From Gordionus sp. m RMFG-2023 (lineage: Eukaryota > Nematomorpha > Gordioida > Chordodea > Parachordodidae): 64,000 bases of DNA. Both the position numbers and the translations under genes were made by a program. A model generated the notes under the pieces. That model saw only the letters and a list, made by a program, of their open reading frames with translations, had not been told where the DNA came from and did not search any database. Location of the stretch: the NCBI RefSeq assembly GCF_954871325.1, contig NC_088777.1, positions 6,177,366 to 6,241,365 on the forward strand, read 5' to 3'. Shown in pieces: positions 45,065 to 57,543 of the stretch (position 1 is its first letter; every line of letters starts with the position of its first letter).

Positions 45065-46850
45065 ATATATAATTTATTAAATTTAAGAGTCTGACAAAAA
45101 ATATATAGTTAAATTCACTTCAATTTTTTAATATCAAAAATCCTTAGTGATATTTCAAAATAAATAAAAAATTTAGATACATGTTCTTTTACTAATAAAT
45201 GTAATATAAGCGTGGCTTAGTTAAAATTAACTACTCCAATATTTTTAATATTTTTTGATATATTATTGATTGAAATTCGCAAAAACTAATTGTAATCGAA
45301 AAAGAGTCATTTTAAAAATAGAGCTCCAAAGCAATATACCTTTAATGTATTCTGGATCTTAGATGATTTAGAAAATTGTATTACATAAATATATATATGC
45401 TTGTTTTTTTAAACTATATTACTGATAATGAATGAAAATCATATTTGCCTTGAGCGACTCTTTATAATTTTTTACTGACAGCACCCTTTAATATAAATGA
45501 TGTTGATCTAAATTAATTTCTGTATTCTTACAAATAAATGTAAGAGCTTTGATATTTTACCCCAGATTTTTACAAATGTATAATTAGTTGTTTCTAATAA
45601 TTACAACTTAAAGTAATATTTGTGTAATTAATTTTATTTCTTTGTAAAACAATTCTTCAATGCCTGTCTTCTCTCTAAATAATTTTGCTAGTCTTATTCT
45701 TCCTTCCTTATTCTTCTATTTTTACACTATATTTATTCTTTATATTAAATTTTGGATTTGTTTTTTTAAAAAGTTATTTTTTAACACGAAAAATGTATAT
45801 TTTTTTATGATCAGGATATATAACTAAATTATTATGTAATTTTAATAAAAAATATTTCGACTAGACTTTTCCCTGGATTCGTATATTAATTTTACTCTGG
45901 TCCTTTTAATTACATATTGAGTTTTAAGTCTTTTAATATAAAGTACATGAGATTTAAAAACAATAAAAATACTCATAAAATTCTATGCTAATATCATTAT
46001 GGATTTAAAAAATTTTAGGATCCATCTTAGTTTATTCTTATTAATGAAATCTTTAATGTTGTTTTTAGCTGTGAAATTAAGTAAAAATTACACCTTTAAT
46101 ATTAAGATTTTATTTAATTATATTTTAAATATGTTATTTTAAAATTTTTGATTATTTATTAACAATAATTACAAAGTTAGTTTGATTAATTATTTTAAAT
46201 CCTTGTAAATATAATTTATAAGTCAATTTTTTATGTTAGTGAAAAAATAATGAACCAAACAGGGAGGTTTGAACTTAAAATCGATTATTGGGCAACTTTT
46301 TCTACTTAGTGGAGGTTGCGTTTAAATAAGCGCGTAAACGACAGAGTGTTGGAGATTTTCAATGACGCATTTGATTAATTTTGACAGGAAAATATTTAAA
46401 TGAGAGGTATTATTATTTTGAAAAACTAGAAATTTTATATATTAATTTTTCCAAAATATTTATCATTATTTTTTTTTAGAATAGAGTCTAATCCGGACTT
46501 TTTACTTCTTAGATTAAACCTATTTACTACTATTGTAATAGTCGTGAGAGGTAACAGAGTGATTAAATGATTAGATTCAATTTTATTATAAAAATCCATG
46601 ATAAAATACTAATCATCATATTTTGGAACACATATCAGAATATTTTGTATATAACACTAAAATTTGTCATTTTTATCACTATTTTTGAACTTAAATTGCA
46701 TCAAAATAAATTATATCAAATAAAATTTTTGAAAATTATATAAGCATTAATAAATTATATCTTAATATTTTTGACCTTCAGAAATAAATATTTTTTTTAT
46801 TAGAATAAAAACTAAATCAGTCTTTATGAGGGAATATATCCATGAAATAG

Positions 46851-46975
46851 TGAAATGTATTCAGAATAATAATATAAAGTGATTTATTTTATATAATAAA
46901 ATATATATATTTTACTATTTTTATCTATTATAATAAATTGTAGCTAAAGCAAATAATTTATTTAAATACATTACA
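46851..46975 (-). repeat. 3' LTR of gypsy element II
   Basis: It runs TGAAATGTATTCAG to AAATACATTACA on the plus strand, about 125 bp, TG/CA ended. Shared with 51258-51355 over AATGTATTCAGAATAATAAT and TTTTATCTATTATAATAAAT. Confidence 0.8.
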
Positions 46976-47290
46976 GTTCTCCCCACTATAAATTGAATTT
47001 ATCATAATAACGTAATGGGGGTTTCGAAACTCTTTTTTCTAGAGTTTTATTTCCATTATGTTTTGCAATGTCCAAATCCTCAGTCATTGTCATGGGTGTT
47101 TCCTTAGTTTGTACATGAGATTCCTCAGTTGGTTGGCATACTTGTTTTTTAAAATACCCTCAGAATCAACATCATATAATATCGCATTTTTCAGTTGAAC
47201 CACTTTCTCTTCATGCCATCCCGCAGTCCTTTCCTTTTTTACCCAAGCCTTTCGCTTCTCTTCAAATTACGGGGCTCAACGTTCCTATCA

Positions 47291-47690
47291 TTATAATTTT
47301 TTTTGTTTCCATAACGCGTTTTCGGTCCTTTCTCTCGTAGATAATTTCCATTGATCTAACGTCGTCCTGAGCGACCTTCCAAACATTATTTCGGCAGGAG
47401 ATTTACCGGTAGTTGCATTTGGAATATTTAAGTGTGTAATTAAAATATTCGCTAAATTTAACTGGTCCGGAGTCCCACTTCTCCTTCCAACATAGAAACA
47501 TCGTATAACGCTCAGCCAAACCATTCGATTTGGGGCTATAAGGGGTCGATCTAAAATGTTTTATATTATTTTTAAAAAGAAACGTTTTGAATTCAGATAA
47601 AGTAAATTGAGTACCGTTATCTGAAACAATGTAACGAGTTAAACCAAATCTAGCGAAATAATTACTCAGATTATTTATTACACTCATGAA
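47291..47690 (-). pseudogene. Gypsy II integrase, catalytic core and downstream
   Basis: FGLTRYIVSDNGTQFTLSEF (second catalytic Asp in SDNGTQF) and STPYSPKSNGLAERYTMF (catalytic Glu in LAER) are readable at 47403-47687. A frameshift then leads into the reading at 47291-47524 with HLNIPNATTGKSPAEIMFGR. These fit integrase after the HHCC finger. The N-terminal part is displaced by the MITE insertion to beyond 48119. Confidence 0.85.
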
Positions 47691-47719
47691 TTAATATATG
47701 TTAAAATTGCAACTACAAC

Positions 47720-48119
47720 CAGTGGCGTAGCTACGAGGGTGGTTTTCGGGTTCGGACCCCTCCCAGAGCAAAATATTTTTTTAGATTATACGTTCAAAAG
47801 ACTTGAAAGTGACTTTATATCAAATAAATACCATTAATATTTATATTTTCCTGATTTTGATTTTGTGGAAGGATATTATATTACTATTAAAATTATTCTG
47901 GATAGTATTATTATAAAGTCATTGAGAATAATATACTAAATTATAATAACGTATTATTGATGCATTTAAAAAAATATTTATTATATATTATCGAAGATAT
48001 GTTTATGATTTGTAAGATAAACCCAGCCGAAGGCCGGCAAAAGGGCAGAAGGCCCGTATAAGGGGGTTGCTTTTATATGTATGGACCCCCTCTAAGGAAA
48101 ATTCCTAGCTACGCCACTG
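47720..48119. mobile_element. hAT MITE (CAGTGGCGTAGCTA ends) inserted in gypsy II integrase
   Basis: Exactly 400 bp, with inverted ends CAGTGGCGTAGCTA (left) and its complement TAGCTACGCCACTG (right), flanked by a perfect 8-bp direct repeat ACTACAAC (47712-47719 and 48120-48127), the hAT signature. Integrase coding sequence resumes on both sides. The right 60 bp matches, inverted, the element at 53260. The interior is AT-rich and non-coding. Confidence 0.95.
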
Positions 48120-48127
48120 ACTACAAC

Positions 48128-48530
48128 CCATTTGGTGAAAGCGTCTACGCAAATTTAATAATACTTTCATGTGTATTCGTTCCCAAGGTCGGGTAAGAAT
48201 ATTACAATTATATAACGGTACTTCTCTGGCTCCCGGTCTTCCTCTCTGACAAATCTTGCAGTTTTTGACGAATTCTTCAACATCACGATCAAGACTCGTC
48301 CAGAAGACATATTATCTGTATAAAAGTTTTATCCCCACTATCCCAGGATGTCCTTGATGGATAACATTCAAAACCTCTATTTTTAGGTTATCAGGAAAAA
48401 TGATTCTATCATTATAAAATAATAGCCCTTCTTCAAAAGAAATATTATCTTTAATTAAGATGAATTTTTTTAAACTTTCCGAATAATATTTCATATTATC
48501 AATAGGCCAATGATTTTTTTATTAATTTAA
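48128..48530 (-). pseudogene. Gypsy II integrase N-terminal zinc-finger region
   Basis: LNVIHQGHPGIVGIKLLYR (about 48365-48312) contains the two His of the HHCC finger. After a broken stretch, FVKNCKICQRGRP (about 48285-48235) gives the two Cys, followed by PWERIHMK near 48170. ISFEEGLLFYNDRIIFPDNL precedes it. Stops and shifts interrupt the frame. Confidence 0.8.
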
Positions 48531-49445
48531 TGATCTCTTTTATATTTATATCATTGATCGTTTCACCCATAACTTTACTTCGAGTGAACGATAAATCTTC
48601 TATTAAATTGATCTTTACTTCTCTAATTTCATTTTTAAATCTTTTTTTAACTTCATTAATTTTTTCTCTCTCTATCCCCAAACGGGACAGAGCGTCGGCG
48701 CATCTGTTTTGATTACCTGGCCTATGAATTATCTCATAGTCGTAATTTAAAAGTTTCTTCGCCCAACGTATTAAACTTTGTTATTTTATTTAGGTCTCTT
48801 TTATCACCTAAGATATATTTTAAAAGTTTATGATCTGTAACCAAAATAAAATGTCTTCCATAAATATATTGATGAAACTTCTCGATAGCCAACATGATCG
48901 CAGAAGCCTCCCGATCAATGGTCGCGTAATTCTTTTCAGCCGCCGTAAGTGTCCTCGATGCGTAAGCAATCGGTTTCTACTGGCCAGTAAGAAATCGGTG
49001 TGCAATAACAGCTCTTAGACTATCTTCGGAAGCGTCACATGAAATCATGACAGGAATATCGGCTGAATAAGGAATTTAATATTTTTTTTACACTATTAAA
49101 TATTTCATCTTCTTTAACTGACCAAAACCAACTCACATTTTTACTCGTTAGTCGGTGTAAAGGCGCACGAATTGAATATAAATTTTTAATAAACGATTCA
49201 TGATAATTAACCTTTCCCAAAAACGAATGTAAATTTTTAACATTAGACGGTGTTTTACAAATTTTTAAAGCATTAATCTTATCTTCGGTTGGGTGAATTC
49301 TGAATTTATCAATAACATGACCTACTACGTTTCTCCAATTTTAATTTTATCGGTCGTTGGTGTCAGTCCAGCCTTATCAAATCTTCTTAATACTTCTTCT
49401 AGATTAACTATATGATCAAAATTATTCTCGTCTGCAATAATTACA
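48531..49445 (-). pseudogene. Gypsy II RNase H and RT connection region
   Basis: At 49035-49220 the reading GKVNYHESFIKNLYSIRAPL followed by HRLTSKNVSWFW is the RT-RNase H connection (SFLGxxxYY... L). From 49050 to 48820, in changing frames, comes SCDASEDSLRAVIAH, then the KPIAYASRTL equivalent, ATIDREASAIMLAIEKFHQY and HFILVTDHKLL, the hallmark RNase H blocks. Confidence 0.8.
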
Positions 49446-49914
49446 TCGTCTAAAAATACACTATAGGAATTCCCTTCAATAGGTTTTGCATAAAGCGTTG
49501 AAATATTATCGGAGCGCTAGTCAACCCAAATGGGATTCCTTGGTATCGGTAATAACCGACATGAGTCGAAATTACTAAAAGGTCTCTACATTCTGGACTA
49601 ACTCCGAATTGTAAAAATGCATCTCTTAAATCTATTGTTGAAAATATTTTACCACCCACGATCCTATTTGTCAGGTCGACGAAAGTTGGTAGTAAATCGT
49701 TATCTATCGCTAAATACTTGTTGATTGTTAAACAAAAATCTCCGCATATCCGCACGGCACCGGATTTCTTTAAAATATTAACCGTTGGCGTAGCCCAAGT
49801 TATTGGAATCTCTGTTGGATCCACCTTCTCGATAACGCCTTCCTTTAAAAGTCTATCCAACTTAGTTTCAACGGTTCGACACAACGGAAATGGAATTCTT
49901 AGTGCAATTGGCAT
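49446..49914 (-). pseudogene. Gypsy II reverse transcriptase core
   Basis: Open over 154 codons: LLKEGVIEKVDPTEIPITWA followed by TPTVNILKKSGAVRICGDF (motif region 1), KIFSTIDLRDAFLQF (first catalytic Asp), GIPFGLTSAPIIFQRFM. The active-site box reads VFLDDVIIAD, recovered after a frame change near 49460. The style is metazoan gypsy. Confidence 0.88.
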
Positions 49915-49968
49915 TATATTTGGTTGTATCTTGTTGACGGCTTCCTATTTTTTTTGTCCTAATTTTTT

Positions 49969-50382
49969 TTAAAAAACTTGAGGATATTTTGAAATAATAG
50001 TATTTAAACTGTAATTTTTCATATTTATATTATTAATTCGAACTTCTTCAGGAAGTTTTATATCAAATTCTTTAAAAAAGGGCATTCCAAAAATAAGGGA
50101 ATTCTCACCCTTAACTACCCAAATAGGTAAAAATTTTGAAATATTTTTTACTTCGACTTCCACTAAACATTTACATAATACTTCGATTTTGATATGGTTA
50201 TATCCTACTAGTTTATAAACAGGAGATAATGGTGGCTTGCCTATGCGACTCCAGGTAACCACATCTATCACACTACACGCCGCGCCAGTATCAAATAGCA
50301 TAGTTAACTGCAGCCCATTTATCTTCGCATCGATTTTAGCTTTATTAGCAAATAACAGACGAGGTGTCCGTGGTAAAATCAT
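49969..50382 (-). pseudogene. Gypsy II retropepsin-like protease
   Basis: Open for 137 codons, with MLFDTGAACSVIDVVTW near 50300-50255 containing the active-site DTG, and GENSLIFGMPFFKEFDIKLP near 50105-50050, the usual second conserved block (LxGMxFxxxxD). A frameshift at about 49920-49970 separates it from RT. Confidence 0.88.
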
Positions 50383-51240
50383 TTGTATAGCATGCGTTGT
50401 ACACTCTTTCGTTATGTGGTTTGCTTTTCCGCACCTAAAGCATATTACTTTTGTTTGACTGAAATTAGGTTTAAAATTTGGTTTATAAAAATTATAGTTG
50501 AATTTGTTAGCATTATAATTATTATTATTGAATTTGTTTACGATCTTTATAATTATTCCTGAAATAAGTATTTTTGGAACCTTGCATAGGCTTATGTTTA
50601 ATTATTTTATTAACTTCTGCCAGGGTTTCTTTCTCCAATGAAGGCAACGCGATAGCTAGACATACAGTATCTTCAAATTAATATTTCCTTCAGAATATTT
50701 TGACCGAAGTTCTTTGTCCAGGTAAGATAACCTTACTCCCAAGATGAAAATATCTCTTAAGAGTTCATCAACCGGCGTAAAATTACATAAAAAACAAATG
50801 CTTTTTAATTTGATTGAAAAATCGATAATAGTTTCACTGCCTCTTTTTAAATTGAAAATATTATTTCTATGTAGAAAAATACTCGAAAAATCTTTAAGTA
50901 TTTTTTCAAAATTCTCAAGTGAAATTTAGTTTATGTTATCTAAGTTATTTGGAAAGTAAAAAATTTTAATTTTAATTAAATTTTCAGTGCCTATATAGGC
51001 CTAATAAATCTTTTTTTATATTTTTATCAAAAATATTTTTTACCTTGAAAATGAGTTCTATATTATAGAGGTAATCCTGAATATTAACTTTTTCTTTGAC
51101 AATTCTGGAATAGGAAATTTAGTAGGTGTTGATATTTCTTCGTTTTTCTTCAGAAATATCTTCTTTGAGTCTTCATTAGGTATAATATAATTCTAATCTT
51201 TTTATTTAAAATAATTCGTCGTCGTCAAAAATGACTTGAA
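50383..51240 (-). pseudogene. Gypsy II Gag with CCHC zinc knuckle
   Basis: ICFRCGKANHITKEC (about 50445-50402) is a perfect CX2CX4HX4C nucleic-acid-binding knuckle. Upstream, 50500-51240 reads in broken frames with Asn/Lys/Phe-rich text, consistent with a decayed Gag body. The 5' LTR follows at 51258. Confidence 0.75.
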
Positions 51241-51257
51241 AATAAATCGTCGCCAAA

Positions 51258-51355
51258 TGAAATGTATTCAGAATAATAATATAAAGTGATTTATTTCATA
51301 ATATATATGTTTTTCTATTTTTATCTATTATAATAAATTGTAGCTTAAAGCGAAT
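51258..51355 (-). repeat. 5' LTR of gypsy element II, truncated or diverged
   Basis: TGAAATGTATTCAGAATAAT to TTGTAGCTTAAAGCGAAT corresponds to 46851-46945; the outer 25-30 bp are not recognisable. The minus-strand text just inside reads TTTGGCGACGA. Beyond it, 51356-53250 shows no gene. Confidence 0.7.
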
Positions 51356-53259
51356 ATAAAAATCGTGGGCATGGGTCTAATATTTTATTCACGATACGCC
51401 CATTCACTTCACGAATGCTAAAACTTTTAAATATAACCATGAAATAGATTGGAAGTGATCACAACTATCTCTCATATTGGCTATCAAATATGACTGTCTC
51501 CTATTAATCAATATGAAAGAATTGATTTACTGAATAGCGCTTAGATTAACTTATTTTTTTCGACCCATAAAAAAATGTTATTCATATCTTCAAATTATTA
51601 TAATCGTTGTAACTTCTTGGATAAAACAATATATAATAGATCTTGCTTCTGATGGATTTATAATAAAAATAAGATGCCAAAGTTATATTTTATTTTTCGG
51701 CTAAAAATTGGTTTATTTGGCTAAAAATTTAGTAATTACTCAACTATAGTCCCAATTTCTTTTTAAACATTTTTTCTGTATAATAATGTGTAAATTTATT
51801 ATTTTAAGTTCTTGAAATATTTTGTTATCTCTACCACACAGCTTATTCCAAACTATTTCTAAAATATTTTTATGATAAGCCAAGGATATTCATAAGTAAA
51901 TCCCTGACCCTGGACACAAATATTTTTTTGGTCTTTAAAGATTTTCACTCACTTTTACTTTTTTTATCAATGAATATTTTATATTTCAAAAAGAAAAAAA
52001 GATATTATAAAAATTGTCTTAATTTTCAAGTGTATCATCATTAATAAAAATACCCTTATATATAAAATTTAGTAATGTAAAATGTAAAATAATTAATAAA
52101 ATAATTTTTATGCAATCCCAAATTCATTAAAATCCAATTTCAAAAATCATAACTTCAGATATCATATTAAAAATGGTACTTCAATCAAAGGATCTAATTG
52201 TTTAGATGATGTGAAAATATCGAGATAAATATTCTCAATAATTTTTTGGTAGTTATAATATTATCAGACTATATTAGCAACAAGTATTATTTGGAATAAA
52301 ATAAAATTATGAATTATTCTAAATCATTCCGGAACTACTTCATTATCATTAATATTATTTCGAATAGAATATATTCATGGAATTATTCTAAATCGCTTTT
52401 TGCAAAGTATGAGACAATGCCCTAGGTCCTAGTTACTATATTATCAAGGATATGATTTTAATTAGAAAATTATTCCAGGATATCATAATAAGTTTTTCGA
52501 GATTACTGATATGATTAATAAACTTATATTATTCGGAAAATTTTAAGTATTCAAATACATTAATGATTATATTTATTTTGAATATAAAGAAATGGTTAAT
52601 GGGAGAATAATAAAATAAAATCAGAAAATTGAAATTGCTATATTAAAAAAAGATTTGTATCAAAATACTATTTTCTAAGTATGCTGATTCCAATTAATAT
52701 TATCATATATTATTCTGAAAATCGTATTCAGATTAGAATAATCAAATGGGGTCCTCCTAAAAACATAAAAACCATATAACTCTTGGAGAATTCGTAACGG
52801 AGATCAACGGGCCTTTAATAAAAAGCTGCATTTCATATGGGAGGTTTGTAATAAAGATAATTTTAACACCATTCTCCTATGAATAGGAAGCCGATTATCA
52901 GTTTAGGTAATTTGATCAGGGAAATTATATAGTATAATTTTTTACAGAATTTTATGTTCAAATGGAGGATTCACGCTAGACTTCATAAACCAAAGTATGG
53001 GTTACAGCTTATATATATTGACACGATATTTTCGAAGGAGCCATTGGAAAGTGAGATAAATTCTAGAATATGATACGGGATTATTATAACCACATCCCCT
53101 GATGCATATTGAACATACTAATAATTTAAAAAAAATAAAATAATTGTCCTACACGAAATGCTTAAATGTTAAATTATTTTTTTTAGACATATAAGCTCTT
53201 GACCAATTAGGAGTCGGCATGTTGTATTTTGATAAAAAATTTACATTTATAATTGTTGT

Positions 53260-53359
53260 CAGTGGTAGCTAGGAATTTTTCTTAGAGGGGGTACATACAT
53301 ATAAAAGCCTGGGGGGCTTCGCCCCCCAGACCCTCTTTAACGGGCCTTCAGCGCCACTG
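53260..53359. mobile_element. 100-bp hAT MITE related to 47720-48119
   Basis: Flanked by a perfect 8-bp direct repeat ATTGTTGT (53252-53259 and 53360-53367). The left end CAGTGGTAGCTAGGAATTTT has lost CG from CAGTGGCGTAGCTA. The right end reads GCGCCACTG. The interior matches the inverted right end of the 400-bp element (AGAGGGGGT, ACATATAAAAGC, CGGGCCTTC), so it is an internal-deletion relative. A GC-rich hairpin GGGGGGCTTCGCCCCCC lies in its centre (53321-53337). Confidence 0.93.
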
Positions 53360-53369
53360 ATTGTTGTGT

Positions 53370-55360
53370 ATATGCTGATATAATAGGTTCATTTAATATA
53401 AATTTTTATTTTTACTGTTCTGCGGCGATATAAGTCATAATTAGTTTTTTTTGTTATATAGAAAAACTTAAAATTAAAAGATAATTATTATTTGTATTAC
53501 GTTTAATTATTATCTAACATGATATTAAATCCCTATACACTATTTTGAACTGAATCCCTTCAATAATGATATTCATTTTTTTAATTCCATGTTATTTGAA
53601 ATTACATATAGAATTATCTTTATTTTCTTTATAATTCCATATATTTTATTATGATTATGAGTATGAAAATTTATATCTGTCGTCCCTTTGTTTAAAAAAA
53701 GGGTTTCTTTTATATAAAGATTTTTTGGACTTCAAAAATTTTTACTCACTCATAGTTTTATGAACGATTTTTTTATATCAAAATAATATAAAAGGTGATA
53801 ATAAAAAATTCTTCATTTTCTTTATTTATGTGTATCGCCCTTAAGCGGCGATAAAATGAATTAATGAAATATTTTCCATGCAATTCCAAATAAAAAATAT
53901 CCACAAATAATTATTTTAAAATTTTGTCAACCTTCGTTAAAATTTAGATATTTTTTTTCAAATGGCCCTTCCGATCCAAAATTTTACTTTAGAAATTAGT
54001 AAAATTATGTAAATAAAATAATTTGATGCATCATTGATGTAAAACAATTTGGGAAGCAAGGGCATTTTAAAATATTGCCTATTGTGATTAAGCCCAGTTA
54101 GAGTTAAAATTTTGATAATTATAGTACCACTCACCCGTGTCCAAAAAATTATAAAAATAAAATAAACAGGCTTAAAATGCTGCTATTAGTTATAAAAATA
54201 ATAATATTATATTAAATTATTTATAAATATAATAACAAACGTAAATAAACTTATTTTTTAAAATAGTAAAAGGACAAAATATAACGATTATAAGTAAAAT
54301 ATCATTTAAAATATGAAAAGTTGTATTTTAAACTTATTTTGCATATAAAATTTTGTTGACAAAGTTTTAATTTTTATATTTTTTACGTATGGAAATGATC
54401 TTTAAGTCCTAACCACTCAATAACTACAAACAAAAAAAAATAAATTATTAAATTTAAAATTCAAATTGTTTTTTACCAACCAACTTAAGAAATGCAAAAC
54501 ATTTATAATTATTCTTATAAAACCCCCAAAATTTTCAAATTATTGCCTATAAGGAAGAATCATAATATGCTATCATAATCAGAAATTAGATCAACTGAAA
54601 TTGATTAGGTTATCTCTAATGAAGGACCCTGAATTCCATATAAAATTTCATCATTATTGTTGCAAAGTTAAAACCTTTAAACGATCATAAATCCAAGAAA
54701 ATATATTTATACAAGATACTCAATATACTCTTTTCCTCTTTTCAATCACATATTTTTAACTCTAAAAAATCAAATCATTATTCTAAATTAAGTGAATTAA
54801 ATTGCACCAGGGTACTTAATTAATTCTTATATTCACAGTACATATTTTTTTATTTCCTGTAACAAACATTCAATTTTTATTGCTATTTGCTACAACACTT
54901 GTCTTAATAATTTTTTTTATAAATATACATGTTAATCATTAAAAATTTGAAATAAACTATTTCTACATATTCATTTTTTTTAAATTCTTTATTCTTTAGC
55001 TTTCATTATTTCTGGTGGTAGACTCCTCTCTCCACTTTATGTTATTAAATGCTATTTCTTTTATCTAATTTATATTTCTTCATGTTGACTCTAACTTTAT
55101 GCCCATTCAAATTTTAGACTTCCTCTTTTACGTTTGCCCATCACTTCCACTCTTAACCTCATTTTTCCTACATAGTTTATCGGCCTTCTCATTGTGTGCC
55201 AATACCACCTATAATTTTATAGCTGATTTATAAAAATTTTTAATGCTCTTTTTATTTTCAATGGAACATTAATTCTAAACTTATTATATATTTTTACATT
55301 TTTTGACAATTTCACCATTTGCCTTTATCTTTCAATTTTAAAATTGTTATAGATATTAGA
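53370..55360. other. AT-rich stretch, nothing recognised
   Basis: No ORF of convincing composition, RNA gene or terminal repeat was found. The plus strand is pyrimidine-rich at 54800-55350, but no frame stays open. Confidence 0.5.
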
Positions 55361-55367
55361 GATCTGT

Positions 55368-55765
55368 AAAAGTAGACCCGGCTAGTACCCTACACGGCCC
55401 AAACAGACTTCGGTTCGGGCTCGGGCCTAATTATTTTTAAATAAAATTCGGGCCGGGTCGGATAGGGCCTTAGATTTTTAAATATATTTAAATTTATCAA
55501 TTTTATATTTAATTTTTTATGTAAATTAAAATATTTGATTTTATTTATAGAACTAGACGCCATATAATATATGTCTTTTATTTTCAGTAATTAAAAAATT
55601 AATTTCTATATTTAAATAAGTTAGGCGGGGCCGTTAAATTTTCTAAAAACAATTTCGAGTTCGGGCAGGCAAAAATTTTTAGAAAAAGTTTCGGGTTCGG
55701 GCCGGGCCGGCAAAAATTCTTTAAAAATAATTTGAGCCGGGCCAGGCTTGAAAAATTAGGTGCGA
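55368..55765. mobile_element. GGCCCGG/GGGCCGGG repeat, hAT-like
   Basis: The left part has GTAGACCCGGC, ACGGCCC, TTCGGTTCGGGCTCGGGCC. The right part has GGGTTCGGGCCGGGCCGG and GAGCCGGGCCAGGC. An AT-rich core separates them. The arrangement matches the element at 23272, but no 8-bp direct repeat could be found at the presumed ends. Confidence 0.55.
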
Positions 55766-56331
55766 TGCAGATCAATAATAGATATCACGCATTACGGCTT
55801 TCATTTATGACTCTTTTTCATAAAACCTCAATATTAATTCCTTTAGCTAATAATTTTTTTTAGATTATTAAATATATTTTTTATTCATACTTAAATCATT
55901 CATACATACATCACTTCTTACATATTTACAAAAATAAAAACATTTTTTTTTCATCTTAAAATTTTAATAACATTTTTTTAGCGAATAATAATTGCAGATA
56001 AATTATGGAATTTTTGCTGTTATTAATCAAAAATATATTAGGAAGGGTTATCAATAAAAAATTAAGTGTTATAAATAGATGAAGCAAATTTTCCCTAAAT
56101 ATTTTAATGTATTTATGCATATATATCTTGGTAGAAATTATTATTTAAGAAATAGAGTTTTTTTATTAATATAAAATATAACATAAAAACACCTGTAGTT
56201 CCTTTTATCCTTTTGCGGTGTGTTTTATAGCTCTATTTTATTTTTAGATTTTAAAAAAATTTATATAAAAATCTTATACCTGAGTAAATAAATGAAAATA
56301 TTAAAATATTTTAGATGTACCAGATTCATTC

Positions 56332-56839
56332 ATGTCACTCAAAACTGTATTAAATATACAAAAAATAAGCAGCCATCTCCATATTTTTATTCGTGACCAA
56401 CTTTTGGCTTCTAGTATTCTTATAAATATAGTTAAATTTTTTTTTATTAAAAATATATCCCGTTTAAAAGTGGGTAGTAAGCACCTCGTAAAAACTTTCT
56501 TCACTTATATATGATAAAATTAAGATTAATTTATTATTTAAAATTGATATTTAGTCTCAGTACTTTATAAAATAAACTTACTAAGCAAAAATGCAAATAA
56601 TTATTTTTGATGTGTCAAAATTTAAATTTGTATTAGAACTTTTCATAAGCATATTTCTGCGAAACAATTTAAAAAACGTTGGAGCAACTAATTTAAATAT
56701 ATTTATAAGGTTTATTTTAAATTCAAAGTTTGTTGGTTTAAATCATTTGGGAAGAAATTACCTGCCTCTGGATTACACTATCGCCGATTTTCCTTATATT
56801 TTGGCTCATAAAAACTTCCTTTTAAACAATATTAATTAA
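56332..56839 (+). CDS. Two adjacent unrecognised ORFs, candidate exons
   Basis: At 56332-56514 the reading SLKTVLNIQKISSHLHIFIR followed by DQLLASS is open (60 codons). At 56591-56839 a second frame (82 codons) reads MQIIIFDVSKFKFVLELFIS... and later LNHLGRNYLPLDYTIADFPY followed by ILAHKNFLLN. Composition is protein-like, hydrophobic in parts, and GC is slightly raised. No acceptor/donor pair joining them cleanly was found. They may be exons of one gene with 57078-57241, or chance frames. Function unknown. Confidence 0.25.
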
Positions 56840-57077
56840 TAAGTATAAAAATTAATTTAAAAAATATATTTATTTATGAACATTTTTGAAGGATTTGTAA
56901 AAATAGGGGAATTGACATTTTTCCCTAAACTTTTTTTTTCTATGTTGTTCAAATTGAAACTGGATAAAAGATTTAAAAAAAATACATATTTTATTCTCTC
57001 ATAAATCTTGTAATAAAAATATAATTTAAAGTATATATAATAATTTTTTTTATATTTTAATATATATTATTTTCAAG

Positions 57078-57241
57078 CTCCTAGTAATTGTCGAGTTCTA
57101 GTAGTCATACCAGGTACTCTAGGAATACCCATACAAAGATCGTTACAAACTGAAGCTATTAGTAAAATAATTGCCTTATTAAACTATTATTGTACCTCAT
57201 GCCTGATTTTGATAAAAACAATTTATCTCTTTGATTTTTAA
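57078..57241 (+). CDS. Unrecognised terminal-exon-like ORF
   Basis: After a good acceptor (TTATTTTCAAG) a frame entering in phase 1 stays open for 53 codons to a TAA: PSNCRVLVVIPGTLGIPIQR followed by SLQTEAISKIIALLNYYC. The hydrophobic C-terminus could be a membrane segment. An alternative reading is a 36-nt phase-1 micro-exon (57078-57113) with donor GTACTC. Function unknown. Confidence 0.3.
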
Positions 57242-57543
57242 TCCAAAATAGAATTTTGTTTTTAATGACTTTTTCCTGTGATATTTTTTATTTTGGAGAT
57301 CTTTGCTTTAATTATTTTTTTTACAAATATTAATAATTATGTGAGATATCATTTTTGTTTAAAATTGAATATTTTAAGTAAGTCCATAATCTTGAACATG
57401 TTATATAAGTGTTAGAGTAATGCAGAGTAATATTATATTATTAATAAAATATAGACCATTCTGGCCTTGTCACAAAAAAATTATTATTATATTTCCTTAC
57501 TATTCCTACTTTTTCCCTGATTGTATACCATATAAATTGAGTT

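Larger units (their letters stand above)
46851..51355 (-). mobile_element. Ty3/gypsy LTR retrotransposon (element II), decayed
   Basis: A minus-strand element has short LTRs, a CCHC zinc knuckle and the order Gag, protease, RT, RNase H, integrase, all broken by frameshifts and stops. It belongs to a different lineage from element I, which has no zinc knuckle and an Asn-rich Gag. The left (3') LTR is 46851-46975, preceded in element orientation by a purine-rich GTGGGGAGAAC. The right (5') LTR is a shorter version at 51258-51355. TGGCGACGA, just inside the 5' LTR on the minus strand, is a plausible primer-binding site. A hAT MITE (47720-48119) splits the integrase. The two LTRs differ by substitutions and indels, showing greater age than element I. 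Confidence 0.9.
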
